A stretch of DNA of 64,000 nucleotides. Origin: Saprospiraceae bacterium (GTDB lineage: Bacteria; Bacteroidota; Bacteroidia; Chitinophagales; Saprospiraceae). Numbering within the stretch: position 1 is the first letter of the stretch; the number at the start of each line of letters is the position of its first letter. The DNA is taken from assembly GCA_027488935.1 (NCBI GenBank), contig JAIYAP010000048.1:1-64000 (forward strand), given 5' to 3'. Positions 29,201 through 37,266 of this stretch are shown piece by piece. The position numbers were made by a program, and so were the translations under genes. The notes beneath the pieces are model-generated. The model saw only the letters and a program-made list of their open reading frames with translations. It was not told the origin of the DNA and ran no database searches.

Positions 29201-29735
29201 CACCTTGCGGCAGCAGCTTGGCAAGCAATCGTTCAAAACCGCCACCCCGTTTAGTCGGGATTTTGCCTTGGCAGACGGTAACCTGGTCATTGGGCGCGAT
29301 GGCGCGGTACAACGGGGGAGTGGTGGTAAAAACCTGTTTTTCTCGGAGGGGATTTTTGGCTTTGAATTGGGTAAAAAGCAAATTTATGCGGATGCGAGTG
29401 GTGAAAACCTGTTTGGCCGCAGTTTTTCGGAAATTCAGGCCTATGTAAATGGCATTGGGCGTTTTCGGAAAGCGGGCAAATTGGGCGCGCTTAACCGCCG
29501 GGGCGTGTGCGTGATACAGCCCAAATTCAACTTTGTACACATCCAATCGGATGGCAATTTGATTGTACGGCCGCAACAATTATATGGATTGGCCGATAAA
29601 AAAGGTAAAATCATCATCGAGCCTCAATATGATCGCTTGGATCGTTTTCGGGGCAATGTGTTTCGGTTGGAGTTGGGGGAAAAAGTGGGGTATGTGAAGC
29701 CGGATGGGAAATGGATTTGGGGGATGGGGAAGTGA
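26208..29735 (+). CDS. giant WG-repeat (KWG) protein, exported
   Basis: 1175 residues from the ATG at 26208; an ATG at 26196 would add four residues. After the signal peptide (ending LFGQ) comes a long array of WG repeats of about 45-55 residues, with cores such as KWGVIDRRGKLIIP, KWGFIDTSGKEIVP, LYGLINTKGDLVTP and LYGLADKKGKIIIE; I count at least 20. WG repeats form extended beta solenoids or propellers of unknown role. The array is interrupted near residues 410-620 by a less repetitive part with FISDFKYLGIRVTDFD. It overlaps the lipoprotein gene. Confidence 0.85.
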   Translation: MRVKFIVFCLLLQGWSLFGQVILVYPVRQNHKWGYANAQGKVEIQPKYDAFSDEFLPWSMQLDNPPLSPFRLIESQERVGLIDRALKEILPCKYKRIRPLQNQYFAVETDSLFYIIDQNGATVVADRYEQICAIDKRFEAQPDYFLVKKDGKWGVIDRRGKLIIPTEYAALQTSTGLQFFKVKKQKTDTGWGLINLQNKLLLPFEYADIFVYQENFIVVRKPEGYWFALGADFNPLMSPVWKDVRYLNPHFAVLESEDKTIAPTLWSIPKGSKVIPEERYDQYLALNESYFLCVRDGRMGILDSVARQTIDPRYDSVTLSGVNGLFRIRLQNAWGIYEEKRNRQIVEPRYQLLDYFERGVALMMRSNSLGLVNTKGEEILRATYSQITREADTIKAVTSDGRLSRFILRSSDSLELIEGLNKVRTISIGKRPPQPYMEADLADQDQPGSGRERFYSIEYPNYCANADSSLLWRRNYISKWWELLKRAGGKEYVDKSKSYTDVIRVRARMTAAVYSKDQVIATPFSASVAQLTFRLSKMALYDLNKAQFISDFKYLGIRVTDFDAGLPYAAFVDLDGQMGLIDNAGKELTKPDGTALRYTYIGDFHAGRAPVCVGGVLRLKGGVHARGVGFRTQFMHRFFLREPVPAQYTEADYVRSLVIDSTETSPARWGYMDAKGNVVMEPTLDFAGQFFSDSTAIIIQNGLYGMIDSKMKSILAAQYKSILRTGIHYKIGVPNTKVFYFSDKGHQICDPEYNKYAGFSEGAYAVRKDTKWGFIDTSGKEIVPCRFDTVRAFSGGLAAAVEGDVWVFVNKKGVTVFKTSLPAVRANGKWNTPTLGNFSNGRCRFKNDTWWGYYGPTGDIAIPLGYQVASDFQRGVASVQSRGKYGLIDTSAAWILEPLRFEEIQPFNADGLAIAREKKDGLYGLINTKGDLVTPLKYQRIEKFVKGYAVVKEAKGFGLINHLGKEVIPAQYAKLGPLSEGIVAAQLPGADGRWIYVDTLRQQLGKQSFKTATPFSRDFALADGNLVIGRDGAVQRGSGGKNLFFSEGIFGFELGKKQIYADASGENLFGRSFSEIQAYVNGIGRFRKAGKLGALNRRGVCVIQPKFNFVHIQSDGNLIVRPQQLYGLADKKGKIIIEPQYDRLDRFRGNVFRLELGEKVGYVKPDGKWIWGMGK

Positions 29736-29744
29736 GTTGGTTGT

Positions 29745-29978
29745 TAAAACCAAAAACAGCCCCTACCACGAAATATCGCAGTAGGGGCCGTTTTTATCAT
29801 TACATCATTGTCGCTTTCGCCGTACCGTACTATTTCAGGATAATTTTTCCCGTAAAGTCCATGATTCTAAAGAAATACACGCCGGATGGCAATTGTTTGC
29901 GCTCAAAACGGTAGCGATTTGCAATAAAGGTTTCCTCATTTACTTTTCTACCCAGGGCGTCGGTCAGGACAAAGGTTC
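29745..29978. repeat. duplicated T9SS 3'-end cassette, copy 1
   Basis: About 234 bp nearly identical to 42803-43042 in the same orientation. It spans the terminator hairpin, a short AT-rich spacer, the stop codon and about 50 codons of a T9SS sorting domain. Homology stops sharply at CCTTGGGT. Confidence 0.85.
29759..29795 (+). terminator. bidirectional terminator between the WG gene and the T9SS fragment
   Basis: GCCCCTAC/GTAGGGGC stem (29759-29766 with 29781-29788) with CGTTTTTA on the plus side and GTTTTTG on the minus side. It is part of the duplicated cassette. Confidence 0.75.
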
Positions 29979-30072
29979 CTTGGGTTTCATCGTTCCGAAA
30001 ATGGCATTCATCACTATTTATTTGGTTTCCAGGGGCGAGAAATATTATTTTTGAGCGCACAAATTTATGCAA
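29830..30072 (-). pseudogene. orphan T9SS sorting-domain fragment
   Basis: 80-codon ORF without signal peptide. Its last 50 or so residues (QGTFVLTDALGRKV to FTGKIILK) are nearly identical to the end of the HYR/T9SS protein at 42885. The first 26 residues match nothing I recognise. A sorting domain needs a signal peptide and cargo, so this is best read as the surviving 3' end of a lost cargo gene or a translocated end. It overlaps the promoter of the kinase cluster (30021-30053). Confidence 0.75.
30021..30053 (+). promoter_or_regulatory. promoter of the sensor kinase cluster
   Basis: TTTG (30021-30024), 21 bp, then the perfect -7 TATTTTTG (30046-30053), 37 bp before the ATG at 30090. The spacing fits the Bacteroidota consensus. 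Confidence 0.6.
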
Positions 30073-30089
30073 TTCATTGTGCTCAAACC

Positions 30090-31211
30090 ATGCCTAAGCG
30101 GATTTCCATACGCACCAAAATGTTGCTGGCTTTTGGCCTGAACGCCTTCTTTTACGGGGTGTTGCTATACGTCAATCTGGCGCATGAAGACCGTTATTGG
30201 GGCAATATCTTTGGCAAAAACCTGCCTATTCTGCTTTCGGAATATGTGATTGGGGCCTTGCTCATCTTCGCCTGGCTGTTTTTGGCCGAGCGCATACACG
30301 AGCAATTTGAACGCTGGTTCGGCGATGAAATCATCAGCAATGGCGGGTTTTGGCCTAACCTGGGGGCGTTGCTCTGTTTTGCTGTCGCAAATGTAGGCGT
30401 CAACCAAGGCGGTATTCAGATCATTTATTGGCTGCAAACGTTGTTGCTGGAAAGTCCTGACTTGACCCTTCGCGAAACCACGCCTTATGCACGCATGTCG
30501 CTCCGTTATAATGATGTGAATTACCTCATTATGTCCATGCTGGCCTATTATCTCCTAACCTATCGCCGGGTGGTCCGACGCCTTGATGAAGCCAACCTGC
30601 GTGCCGAGCATGCGCAGCGGAAGCAGGTTCAATCGCAGTTTACGCTGCTGCAAAGTCAGGTTAATCCGCATTTCTTGTTTAATAGCCTGAGCACGCTCAG
30701 CGCCCTGGCCCATACCGATGTAGAGTGCTCTGAGCAGTTTATACAGCATTTGTCGAAAGCGTACCGCTACATGCTGGAAAACCGGCAAAGCCCCACGGTG
30801 CCGTTGTGTGCGGAACTAGAATTTCTGCAGGCCTACACGTTTTTGCAACAAAAACGCTTCGGCGACAAACTGCATATTGAAACGTATATCGCCCCTGCCG
30901 AGGCGGAAGGCTACTACGTGGTGCCGCTCACCCTGCAAGCCCTTGTGGAGCGGGCCATCCGGCACAACCGAATGTCGGCAGCTTGTCCGTTGCGCATTCA
31001 TATCCGCTTGCACGAGGGTGGGCTGCAGGTAGAAAATAACCGCCAGGCGCGTTATGAACCTGATTATTCGATCGGCAACTGTGATTGGCCAACCTTTGAA
31101 TCTTGTTATGCTGTTTTAACCCAGGGTAATAAAACGCCCCATGATACCAGTTCTGAAGTCAGCTGGATTACCCATGTACCCTTAATCCATCAACCGGCTG
31201 CCCATGTATAA
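30090..31211 (+). CDS. LytS-type histidine kinase homologue with degenerate ATPase domain
   Basis: 373 residues from the ATG at 30090. Four TM helices (about 11-33, 48-72, 92-118, 145-165) precede the phosphoacceptor segment SQVNPHFLFNSLS (H194). The ATP-binding half is damaged relative to the next two kinases: the N-box reads VERAIRHN with R288 in place of the Asn that coordinates magnesium, and the glycine-rich STGxGLQNIINRY block is replaced by unrelated sequence. It may not hydrolyse ATP and could act as a receptor subunit or phosphoacceptor in a heterodimer. Its end overlaps the next gene by 8 bp. Confidence 0.82.
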   Translation: MPKRISIRTKMLLAFGLNAFFYGVLLYVNLAHEDRYWGNIFGKNLPILLSEYVIGALLIFAWLFLAERIHEQFERWFGDEIISNGGFWPNLGALLCFAVANVGVNQGGIQIIYWLQTLLLESPDLTLRETTPYARMSLRYNDVNYLIMSMLAYYLLTYRRVVRRLDEANLRAEHAQRKQVQSQFTLLQSQVNPHFLFNSLSTLSALAHTDVECSEQFIQHLSKAYRYMLENRQSPTVPLCAELEFLQAYTFLQQKRFGDKLHIETYIAPAEAEGYYVVPLTLQALVERAIRHNRMSAACPLRIHIRLHEGGLQVENNRQARYEPDYSIGNCDWPTFESCYAVLTQGNKTPHDTSSEVSWITHVPLIHQPAAHV

Positions 31212-32268
31212 AGCTTTACCCCTGCGTTTCAAATGGTGGCTGTGTGTGGCCACCGTAAGTGTCTTGTATGCTGCGGTGATCTACCTGTTGGGTCACTGGC
31301 CGTCCAGTTCATCCTGGCCGCAATGGCTTTTGCAGTTTGCGATCACGGCGATCAGTTCTTTTGCCTGGCTCTGCGTATTGGAGTGGCTGTTGCTGTGCTG
31401 GCATGTGTACGACTGGCTGCATCGGTGGCGACAAAAAGGGCTGTGGTATGATGTAGCAGCGGCTTTTTTGCTGATGTTTTTATCCCTGTCGGGTGCTTAT
31501 ACGGCCATGCCGCTGGCCTTGCCATTTTTGAAACAGGCGGGCGCGCAACTCGATCCTGGTAATTATTTGCATTTCAAACGCGCCTATTACGGCCTGATCG
31601 CCACCCAGACCTTGTGCGGTTTTTTTATATTTTTAAGCCGTCAGTTGATTGAAAACGCCCAACAAGTAGAGGTAAAAACCGCCCAATTGGAGAAAGAAAA
31701 CCTGGTTTCTCAGTTCAGCGCGCTAAAAAGCCAGGTCAATCCACATTTTTTATTCAACAGCCTGAGTATTTTAAGCTCGCTGGTCAAGCGGGACCCGGAG
31801 CTTTCGGAGCGTTTTATTGAACAGCTTTCCACGGCATATCGCTATATTTTGGAGCAAAAAGACAGCCCATTGGTAGCCTTGCAAACTGAACTGGAATTTT
31901 TACAATCTTATACGTTTTTGTTGCGCACGCGTTTTGAGCATAAATTTGAAGTGGAAATTACCGTAGAAGCCAACACCCGACAACAGGCCCAAATCGCTCC
32001 GCTGACGCTTCAACTCTTGGTAGAAAACGCAGTGAAGCACAATCGGATGTCGGAAAAAGAACCTTTGGTGGTGTACATCCGGCAACGGGAAAAGACGCTG
32101 GAAATCCGTAATGTTTTGCGCCCGCGCGGCGAGTTGGTCAATTCCACCGGACTGGGCTTGCAAAACATCATCAATCGTTATAAGCTGCTCTGCGATGAGC
32201 CGGTGTGGGCCGGCGAGCAGGAGGGCGATTTTGTGGTTCAAATTCCGCTTTTTTACCCAACGATTTAA
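31204..32268 (+). CDS. LytS-type sensor histidine kinase
   Basis: 354 residues. Four TM helices (about 10-30, 37-60, 77-105, 121-150) and a short coiled coil lead to SQVNPHFLFNSLS (H181), then the intact N-box VENAVKHN (N275) and STGLGLQNIINRY. It should autophosphorylate and pass phosphate to a LytTR regulator; the only one in the window is at 34234. It overlaps the degenerate homologue upstream by 8 bp and is 3 bp from the TPR kinase downstream, so all three are co-translated. The signal sensed is unknown. Confidence 0.9.
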   Translation: MYKALPLRFKWWLCVATVSVLYAAVIYLLGHWPSSSSWPQWLLQFAITAISSFAWLCVLEWLLLCWHVYDWLHRWRQKGLWYDVAAAFLLMFLSLSGAYTAMPLALPFLKQAGAQLDPGNYLHFKRAYYGLIATQTLCGFFIFLSRQLIENAQQVEVKTAQLEKENLVSQFSALKSQVNPHFLFNSLSILSSLVKRDPELSERFIEQLSTAYRYILEQKDSPLVALQTELEFLQSYTFLLRTRFEHKFEVEITVEANTRQQAQIAPLTLQLLVENAVKHNRMSEKEPLVVYIRQREKTLEIRNVLRPRGELVNSTGLGLQNIINRYKLLCDEPVWAGEQEGDFVVQIPLFYPTI

Positions 32269-32271
32269 GCC

Positions 32272-34158
32272 ATGCATTGTAGAAACGTATTTATAAGTCT
32301 GTTTTTCAGCATTTTACACTTTTCGGCTTTAGCGCAATCGCCTACGGACAGCCTCTGGCGTATTTGGCAAAACAGGGCACTGGCCGATACGGCACGCCTC
32401 AACGCAGCAAATGCCTTTTGCCAGGCGCTCATTCGGAAACACCCGGACTCTGCTTTTGCCGTAGCGCAAAGCGCCCTGGAATTAGCCTTTGAAACCCGAA
32501 ACCCCAGGGCGCAAGCAAAACTCCTGACCCACGTGGGCATGTATTATCGTTTGCGCAGCCGGTTACCGGAAGCCATAAAAACCTACGAACAAACCATTCA
32601 TATCCTCGAGCAATGGAACGACAAAGCTGCACTGTCGGATGCCTACCGTTATTTGGGCGATGTGTACCGCCTGCAAAGCAATTTCAACAAAGCCATTGAA
32701 AGCGTCCAGCAGTCGCTCGCGCTCGCAGAATCCATTGGAGATCAGGTGAGAATCGCCGATGCTTATGTCTGTTTTTCGACCATCAGCTACATGAGTTCGG
32801 ATAACCTGGAACAAGTGGAGGCTTACCTGCTCAAGGCCAGGCCGCTGTACGAGGCGGCGCAGAAAGAAGTAGGGCTTGTCTTTGTGTACAACAATTTATC
32901 GCTGGTAGAATATGAGCGCAATAATTTCGACAGCGCGCTGGCGTACGTGCGAAAAGCGATTGACATACAGGAAAAAAGCGGCGACATTTTCGGATTGGCA
33001 ACTTCCCTGCAAAACCGCGCTACCCTTTACGCTTCGCTCAATCGGTTTGAGGAAGCGGAACGCGATTACCTGAAAGAAGCTACAATTTTTGAACAATTGG
33101 GCGATCAGGAAGGCCTGAGCGACGCTTACGGTTCCCTCGGCAACCTTTCGCTCCAGCAGCGCCGGCCCGCCGAAGCCGTAAAATGGTGCCAAAAAGCCCT
33201 GGGGACCGCCGAGCAACTCGGCGCTTTCAACCTCAGGGAGCAGGAGGCCTGCCTTTGCCTCTCCGAAGCCTACCAGCAACTGGACAACTACCCCAAAGCG
33301 CTGGAATATATGCAGCGCTTCGCAACCGTCAGAGACAGCCTGCGCGACCAGCAAACCGAGCAACAACTCAAGTTGCTAGAACTAGAACGCGATAGCCTGG
33401 GGCGCGCTGCCGACGCGCTGCAAAAAGAGCAGGTATTCAACCGAACGATACAGGGAAAAAACAGAACCGTCATTGTACTCATTGCTTTTTTGGCCCTGGG
33501 TTTGCTGTTGGCCTTGGCCTTATGGACCCGAATGCTATTTTTTAAGCGTAAAACACTGGATATGCAAATACGTTCTGAGGCGATGGAAAAACAGCGGCTA
33601 CTCAACGAAATTGCGCTGCTCAAAACACAGGTCAATCCGCATTTTCTGTTCAACAGCCTGAGCATCCTGAGTTCGCTGGTGCATCAAAATGCTGAGCTGT
33701 CGGAGCAATTTATCGAGCAATTGGCTCGCTCTTACCGCTATATTTTGGAGCAAAAAGACCAGGTACTTGTATCCCTGCGCACCGAACTGGAGTTTATACA
33801 GGCGTATGCTTTTTTGCTTCAAATTCGATTTGACCATAAATTTGAACTCGACGTGGAGCTGCCCGAAAATATAATCGACCGCTATAAAATAGCGCCGCTG
33901 ACTTTGCAATTGCTTGTAGAAAATGCGGTGAAGCACAACCGGATGTCGGCCAAAGAACCACTCCGCGTCCGGGTGCGTGTGGACGAAAAATACCTTGAAA
34001 TCCGCAATGCGCTTCGCCCGCGTGGCGAACGGATTAGGTCAACGGGCATTGGCCTGCAAAATATCATCAATCGCTATGCGCTGCTGTGCGATGAACCCGT
34101 CTGGGCGGGTGAGCAGGAGGGCGATTTTCTCGTAAAAGTACCACTGATCGAGCACTAA
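32272..34158 (+). CDS. TPR-containing LytS-type sensor histidine kinase
   Basis: 628 residues. A signal peptide (ending ALAQ) is followed by about seven TPR repeats in the periplasm (about 35-370), a TM helix (about 398-420), a coiled coil and the kinase domain with TQVNPHFLFNSLS (H457), VENAVKHN (N551) and STGIGLQNIINRY. Unlike its two neighbours it has a periplasmic TPR sensor in place of four membrane helices, a common architecture in this phylum. The catalytic domains of this and the previous kinase are closely related, indicating recent tandem duplication with replacement of the sensor. Confidence 0.92.
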   Translation: MHCRNVFISLFFSILHFSALAQSPTDSLWRIWQNRALADTARLNAANAFCQALIRKHPDSAFAVAQSALELAFETRNPRAQAKLLTHVGMYYRLRSRLPEAIKTYEQTIHILEQWNDKAALSDAYRYLGDVYRLQSNFNKAIESVQQSLALAESIGDQVRIADAYVCFSTISYMSSDNLEQVEAYLLKARPLYEAAQKEVGLVFVYNNLSLVEYERNNFDSALAYVRKAIDIQEKSGDIFGLATSLQNRATLYASLNRFEEAERDYLKEATIFEQLGDQEGLSDAYGSLGNLSLQQRRPAEAVKWCQKALGTAEQLGAFNLREQEACLCLSEAYQQLDNYPKALEYMQRFATVRDSLRDQQTEQQLKLLELERDSLGRAADALQKEQVFNRTIQGKNRTVIVLIAFLALGLLLALALWTRMLFFKRKTLDMQIRSEAMEKQRLLNEIALLKTQVNPHFLFNSLSILSSLVHQNAELSEQFIEQLARSYRYILEQKDQVLVSLRTELEFIQAYAFLLQIRFDHKFELDVELPENIIDRYKIAPLTLQLLVENAVKHNRMSAKEPLRVRVRVDEKYLEIRNALRPRGERIRSTGIGLQNIINRYALLCDEPVWAGEQEGDFLVKVPLIEH

Positions 34159-34233
34159 TAAAGCGTTTACGGCCGCACATTCCCATCACAACTGTAAAGC
34201 CAACGCCCTCATTAACAATTAATTACAACAGGC

Positions 34234-34995
34234 ATGAACACCATTATCATTGAAGATGAAAACCTCACCGCCCAACGGTTGGAGGGTATGCTCAAAAAAT
34301 ACGACCCCAACATTAAAGTTTTGGCCGTACTACCTTCGGTGGCGGAGTCCATTCAGTGGCTGCGCAAAAACGACAGTCCCGACCTGGTATTCATGGACAT
34401 TCATTTGGAGGATGATCTCTGCTTTAAGATATTTGAGTTTGCGCCCCTTACCTCGCCCGTTATTTTTACCACGGCCTACGACGAATATATGGTTAAAGCC
34501 TTTAAAGTCAATAGCATCGATTATCTCCTTAAGCCTATTAATTACCTGGAACTGATCGCGGCCCTGGATAAGTACAAAACGTTGAAAGCGCAATTTTCAA
34601 AGCCCGATTTTGATACCTTGTTGCACTATTTTGGCATAGGGGCACAGCAACCAGCGTACAAAACGCGCTTTATGATTACGGTTGGTACCAAGATCCGAAG
34701 TATTGAAGTCGGTGAAATCGCCTATTTTTATTCTGATGAAAAAATCACTTTTTTGGTTACTAAAGATGGCCAGAACCTGCCCATTGATTTTAGCCTGGAC
34801 AAGCTCAGTGCAGTACTCGACCCAAAGGTATTTTTTCGTATCAGCCGCCAGTTTTTGGTTGGATTTGATGCCATACAAATAGTACATACCCATTTCAAGG
34901 GCAAACTGAAACTCGAACTAGCCCCTAAATCGAGGTTGGAAGTGTTTGTGAGCGGCGACCGGATGACGGATTTTAAGGAGTGGCTGGGGAAGTGA
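34234..34995 (+). CDS. LytTR-family response regulator
   Basis: 253 residues. The receiver domain (1-120) has D55 as phosphoacceptor in LVFMDIHLED, T80 and K100 (LLKPI). A LytTR DNA-binding domain follows (about 148-250; IRSIEVGEIAYF, FFRISRQFLV). It is 75 bp downstream of the third kinase. As the only regulator beside three kinases it is their probable shared target. LytTR proteins bind short imperfect direct repeats; I could not identify such a site with confidence. Confidence 0.93.
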   Translation: MNTIIIEDENLTAQRLEGMLKKYDPNIKVLAVLPSVAESIQWLRKNDSPDLVFMDIHLEDDLCFKIFEFAPLTSPVIFTTAYDEYMVKAFKVNSIDYLLKPINYLELIAALDKYKTLKAQFSKPDFDTLLHYFGIGAQQPAYKTRFMITVGTKIRSIEVGEIAYFYSDEKITFLVTKDGQNLPIDFSLDKLSAVLDPKVFFRISRQFLVGFDAIQIVHTHFKGKLKLELAPKSRLEVFVSGDRMTDFKEWLGK

Positions 34996-35094
34996 TGAAG
35001 GCCACTCATCCTTCCTATTTAGCCATTCGGTAAGACCTTTTTGGTATAGTTTATAGCATGCGGGCAATTTTGTAGGGACAAAACAAAATTAGTT

Positions 35095-35688
35095 ATGAAG
35101 CCAAATGCTCCCTCAAGTACCCGTTCTTCCATTTTAAACGACGAAACACTGATCAGCCTGGTGCTCGCTGGTCAGGAACATGCGTACACGATTTTGGTGA
35201 AACGCTATGAGTGCAGGATGCATTCCGTCCTTAAAAGTTATCTGCCGGATTATGAGGCCCGGCAAGAGGTCGTACAAGATACTTTCATCCGCGCTTATCG
35301 TGCCTTGTCGCGTTTTCGAGGCGACTGCAAGTTCAGCACGTGGCTCATTAAAATCGCCCGATCACAAGCCCTCAGTCGGCTCCGAATGCGGCGCTATGAA
35401 ACATGGGATTCCATTGAAGCAACCCTGAAGCTTTGGGAGGCCGACTTTTACACCAGCGAAGTAATACTGGAAAAACAGGAGTCCAATCAGCTGCTTCGCC
35501 TGGCCGTTGAACAACTTTCGCCAACCGACGCCTTAGCCATTAAACTTTTCTATTTCTGTGAACTAAGCCTCATAGAGATTGGCGCACTCACTGGCTGGAC
35601 TACCAACATTACCAAAGCGCGTCTCTTTCGTGCCCGGCAACGGTTGCATCTCCAGCTGCTAAAAGAAGGATTTCAGGCCGAATGCTAA
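35095..35688 (+). CDS. ECF-type RNA polymerase sigma factor
   Basis: 197 residues with sigma2 (about 25-95; DYEARQEVVQDTFIRAY) and sigma4 (about 140-190; ALTGWTTNITKARLFRAR). It directs RNA polymerase to a small set of promoters. An anti-sigma normally lies next door, but the following genes encode a T9SS protein and a fragment, so none is visible. It is 99 bp after the LytTR regulator, the same direction, so the two may share control. Group assignment is not possible by eye. Confidence 0.9.
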   Translation: MKPNAPSSTRSSILNDETLISLVLAGQEHAYTILVKRYECRMHSVLKSYLPDYEARQEVVQDTFIRAYRALSRFRGDCKFSTWLIKIARSQALSRLRMRRYETWDSIEATLKLWEADFYTSEVILEKQESNQLLRLAVEQLSPTDALAIKLFYFCELSLIEIGALTGWTTNITKARLFRARQRLHLQLLKEGFQAEC

Positions 35689-35826
35689 TTTGATGAAAAT
35701 TCATGATGTAGAAATGGGCATTCATCCGTCACCTTTGACGTTTCGGTAATTGATATTTAGCGTTGAGGTGCATTCTCCCTGACTTTTGTTCCAACAACAA
35801 TTAAAAACAACAAAACAATAAAAGTT

Positions 35827-37173
35827 ATGAAAAATGTCATTTGGGCCTTGCTTTGGGCCATCGTCATCGTGCCTGCTACGGCACAAAAAAGACTCCCGGT
35901 AGGCCTTCAACGTTATGCTGCCAACTTTACTTACCCGGTTGCAAAAACGCTTCAAAAAGCTGGCTTTGCGTTGCCCAGCATCACCCCGCGTACCCAACAT
36001 TCCATGGTACAACAGCGCTTTAGTCCGTTGCAATTAGATTCCACCAAAACCTTTTACGGGTACGATGTGCCTTTCCCCGGTGACTCTACGCCCCTGTTCA
36101 GAAGCAAATACCGCTACGAACCGTTGAACGTCAAAATTGAAGAAAACGAACAGTTTGAAGACTTGGAATGGAAAAATATGAGCCGTGCAACTTTTATTAC
36201 GGACGGCCTCGGACGCGACCTGGAAATCACGGCTGAAATTTACCTTGATTCGTCGCAGCAATACTTCCCCGAATCCAGGCTGCGCAACTACCCACATGGC
36301 AACTCCAAAACCCTGTCTGATTCAATTTTTGCCTATAGTTGGAACATGGACACACAGGAATGGACGCTCATTCTTGAGGTGTACAACCAATTCGACGCCA
36401 ATGATCGCCTCTTGGAAAGCCGCTCACTCATTGATTTGTTCGGAGCGCCTGTCTGGCTCAAAGACAAATACTTTTACGATACCCAGGGCGATAACATCCG
36501 GATTGAAACTTATTTCTCCGACGGCGCTTTTGAGATGCTCACCGCCAAGGTGGAAAATGCATTTGAGGTCCATCAACCAGTAGAAACCATTGCGTATATT
36601 TTGGACGCTAACAGCGGCTTTGCGCCGCAGAGCCGCGTGAGCCGCACCTTTGAGGCCGATCTGGAAAAAGAAACCTTGAGTTTTGAATGGAATTATGATA
36701 CCAACGACTGGCAGCAGACGGAAAGTATCCGCTACGATTACGACAGTGAAAAACGGGTGATTTTCAATGAAAAAACATTTTATGTTGAAAACGGACCGGC
36801 AGAACAGGAACGCATCACTTACGCCTATAAAGCAGAAGATAACCTGGCCCTTGAATCCACTTATTTTGGGTTTGACAATAACTTCTTTCTAAGCGACCGT
36901 AAATACTACTATTACAGTGGCGGCGTCTCCGGCACGAACGATTTGAAGGCCGAAGCCCTCACTTTGCGCCCTAACCCGACCCTCGGACAGGTGCAGATTC
37001 AGCTCGACGAGCAAGCCGTATATAAAGTGTTCAATGCCACTGGCGAATTGGTCAGCAGCGGCATCTACCAGCCCAACAGCACGCTGCAACTGAATAATTT
37101 GCCTACCGGTATGTACTTCATCAGCGCTCAGACGGAAACCACCACCTTTGCCGCCAAACTGATGAAGTTGTAA
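35827..37173 (+). CDS. secreted T9SS cargo protein with RHS/YD-like beta repeats
   Basis: 448 residues with signal peptide (ending TAQ). The middle is a run of beta strands around SWNMDTQEWTL, KYFYDTQGD and RYDYDSEKR spaced about 40-50 residues apart, resembling the beta-repeat proteins of this phylum. A T9SS sorting domain closes it (from LRPNPTLGQ to KLMKL). No enzymatic motif. It follows the ECF sigma factor by 138 bp and might be in its regulon, which the sequence alone cannot show. Confidence 0.72.
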   Translation: MKNVIWALLWAIVIVPATAQKRLPVGLQRYAANFTYPVAKTLQKAGFALPSITPRTQHSMVQQRFSPLQLDSTKTFYGYDVPFPGDSTPLFRSKYRYEPLNVKIEENEQFEDLEWKNMSRATFITDGLGRDLEITAEIYLDSSQQYFPESRLRNYPHGNSKTLSDSIFAYSWNMDTQEWTLILEVYNQFDANDRLLESRSLIDLFGAPVWLKDKYFYDTQGDNIRIETYFSDGAFEMLTAKVENAFEVHQPVETIAYILDANSGFAPQSRVSRTFEADLEKETLSFEWNYDTNDWQQTESIRYDYDSEKRVIFNEKTFYVENGPAEQERITYAYKAEDNLALESTYFGFDNNFFLSDRKYYYYSGGVSGTNDLKAEALTLRPNPTLGQVQIQLDEQAVYKVFNATGELVSSGIYQPNSTLQLNNLPTGMYFISAQTETTTFAAKLMKL

Positions 37174-37266
37174 AACAGCCTCGGCCCTATCCAAACAAAA
37201 CACCTATAACAGGACGGATCTCCTATCGCTTCCACTGGACGGCAATGGCTCGTAATCATTCGGGCC

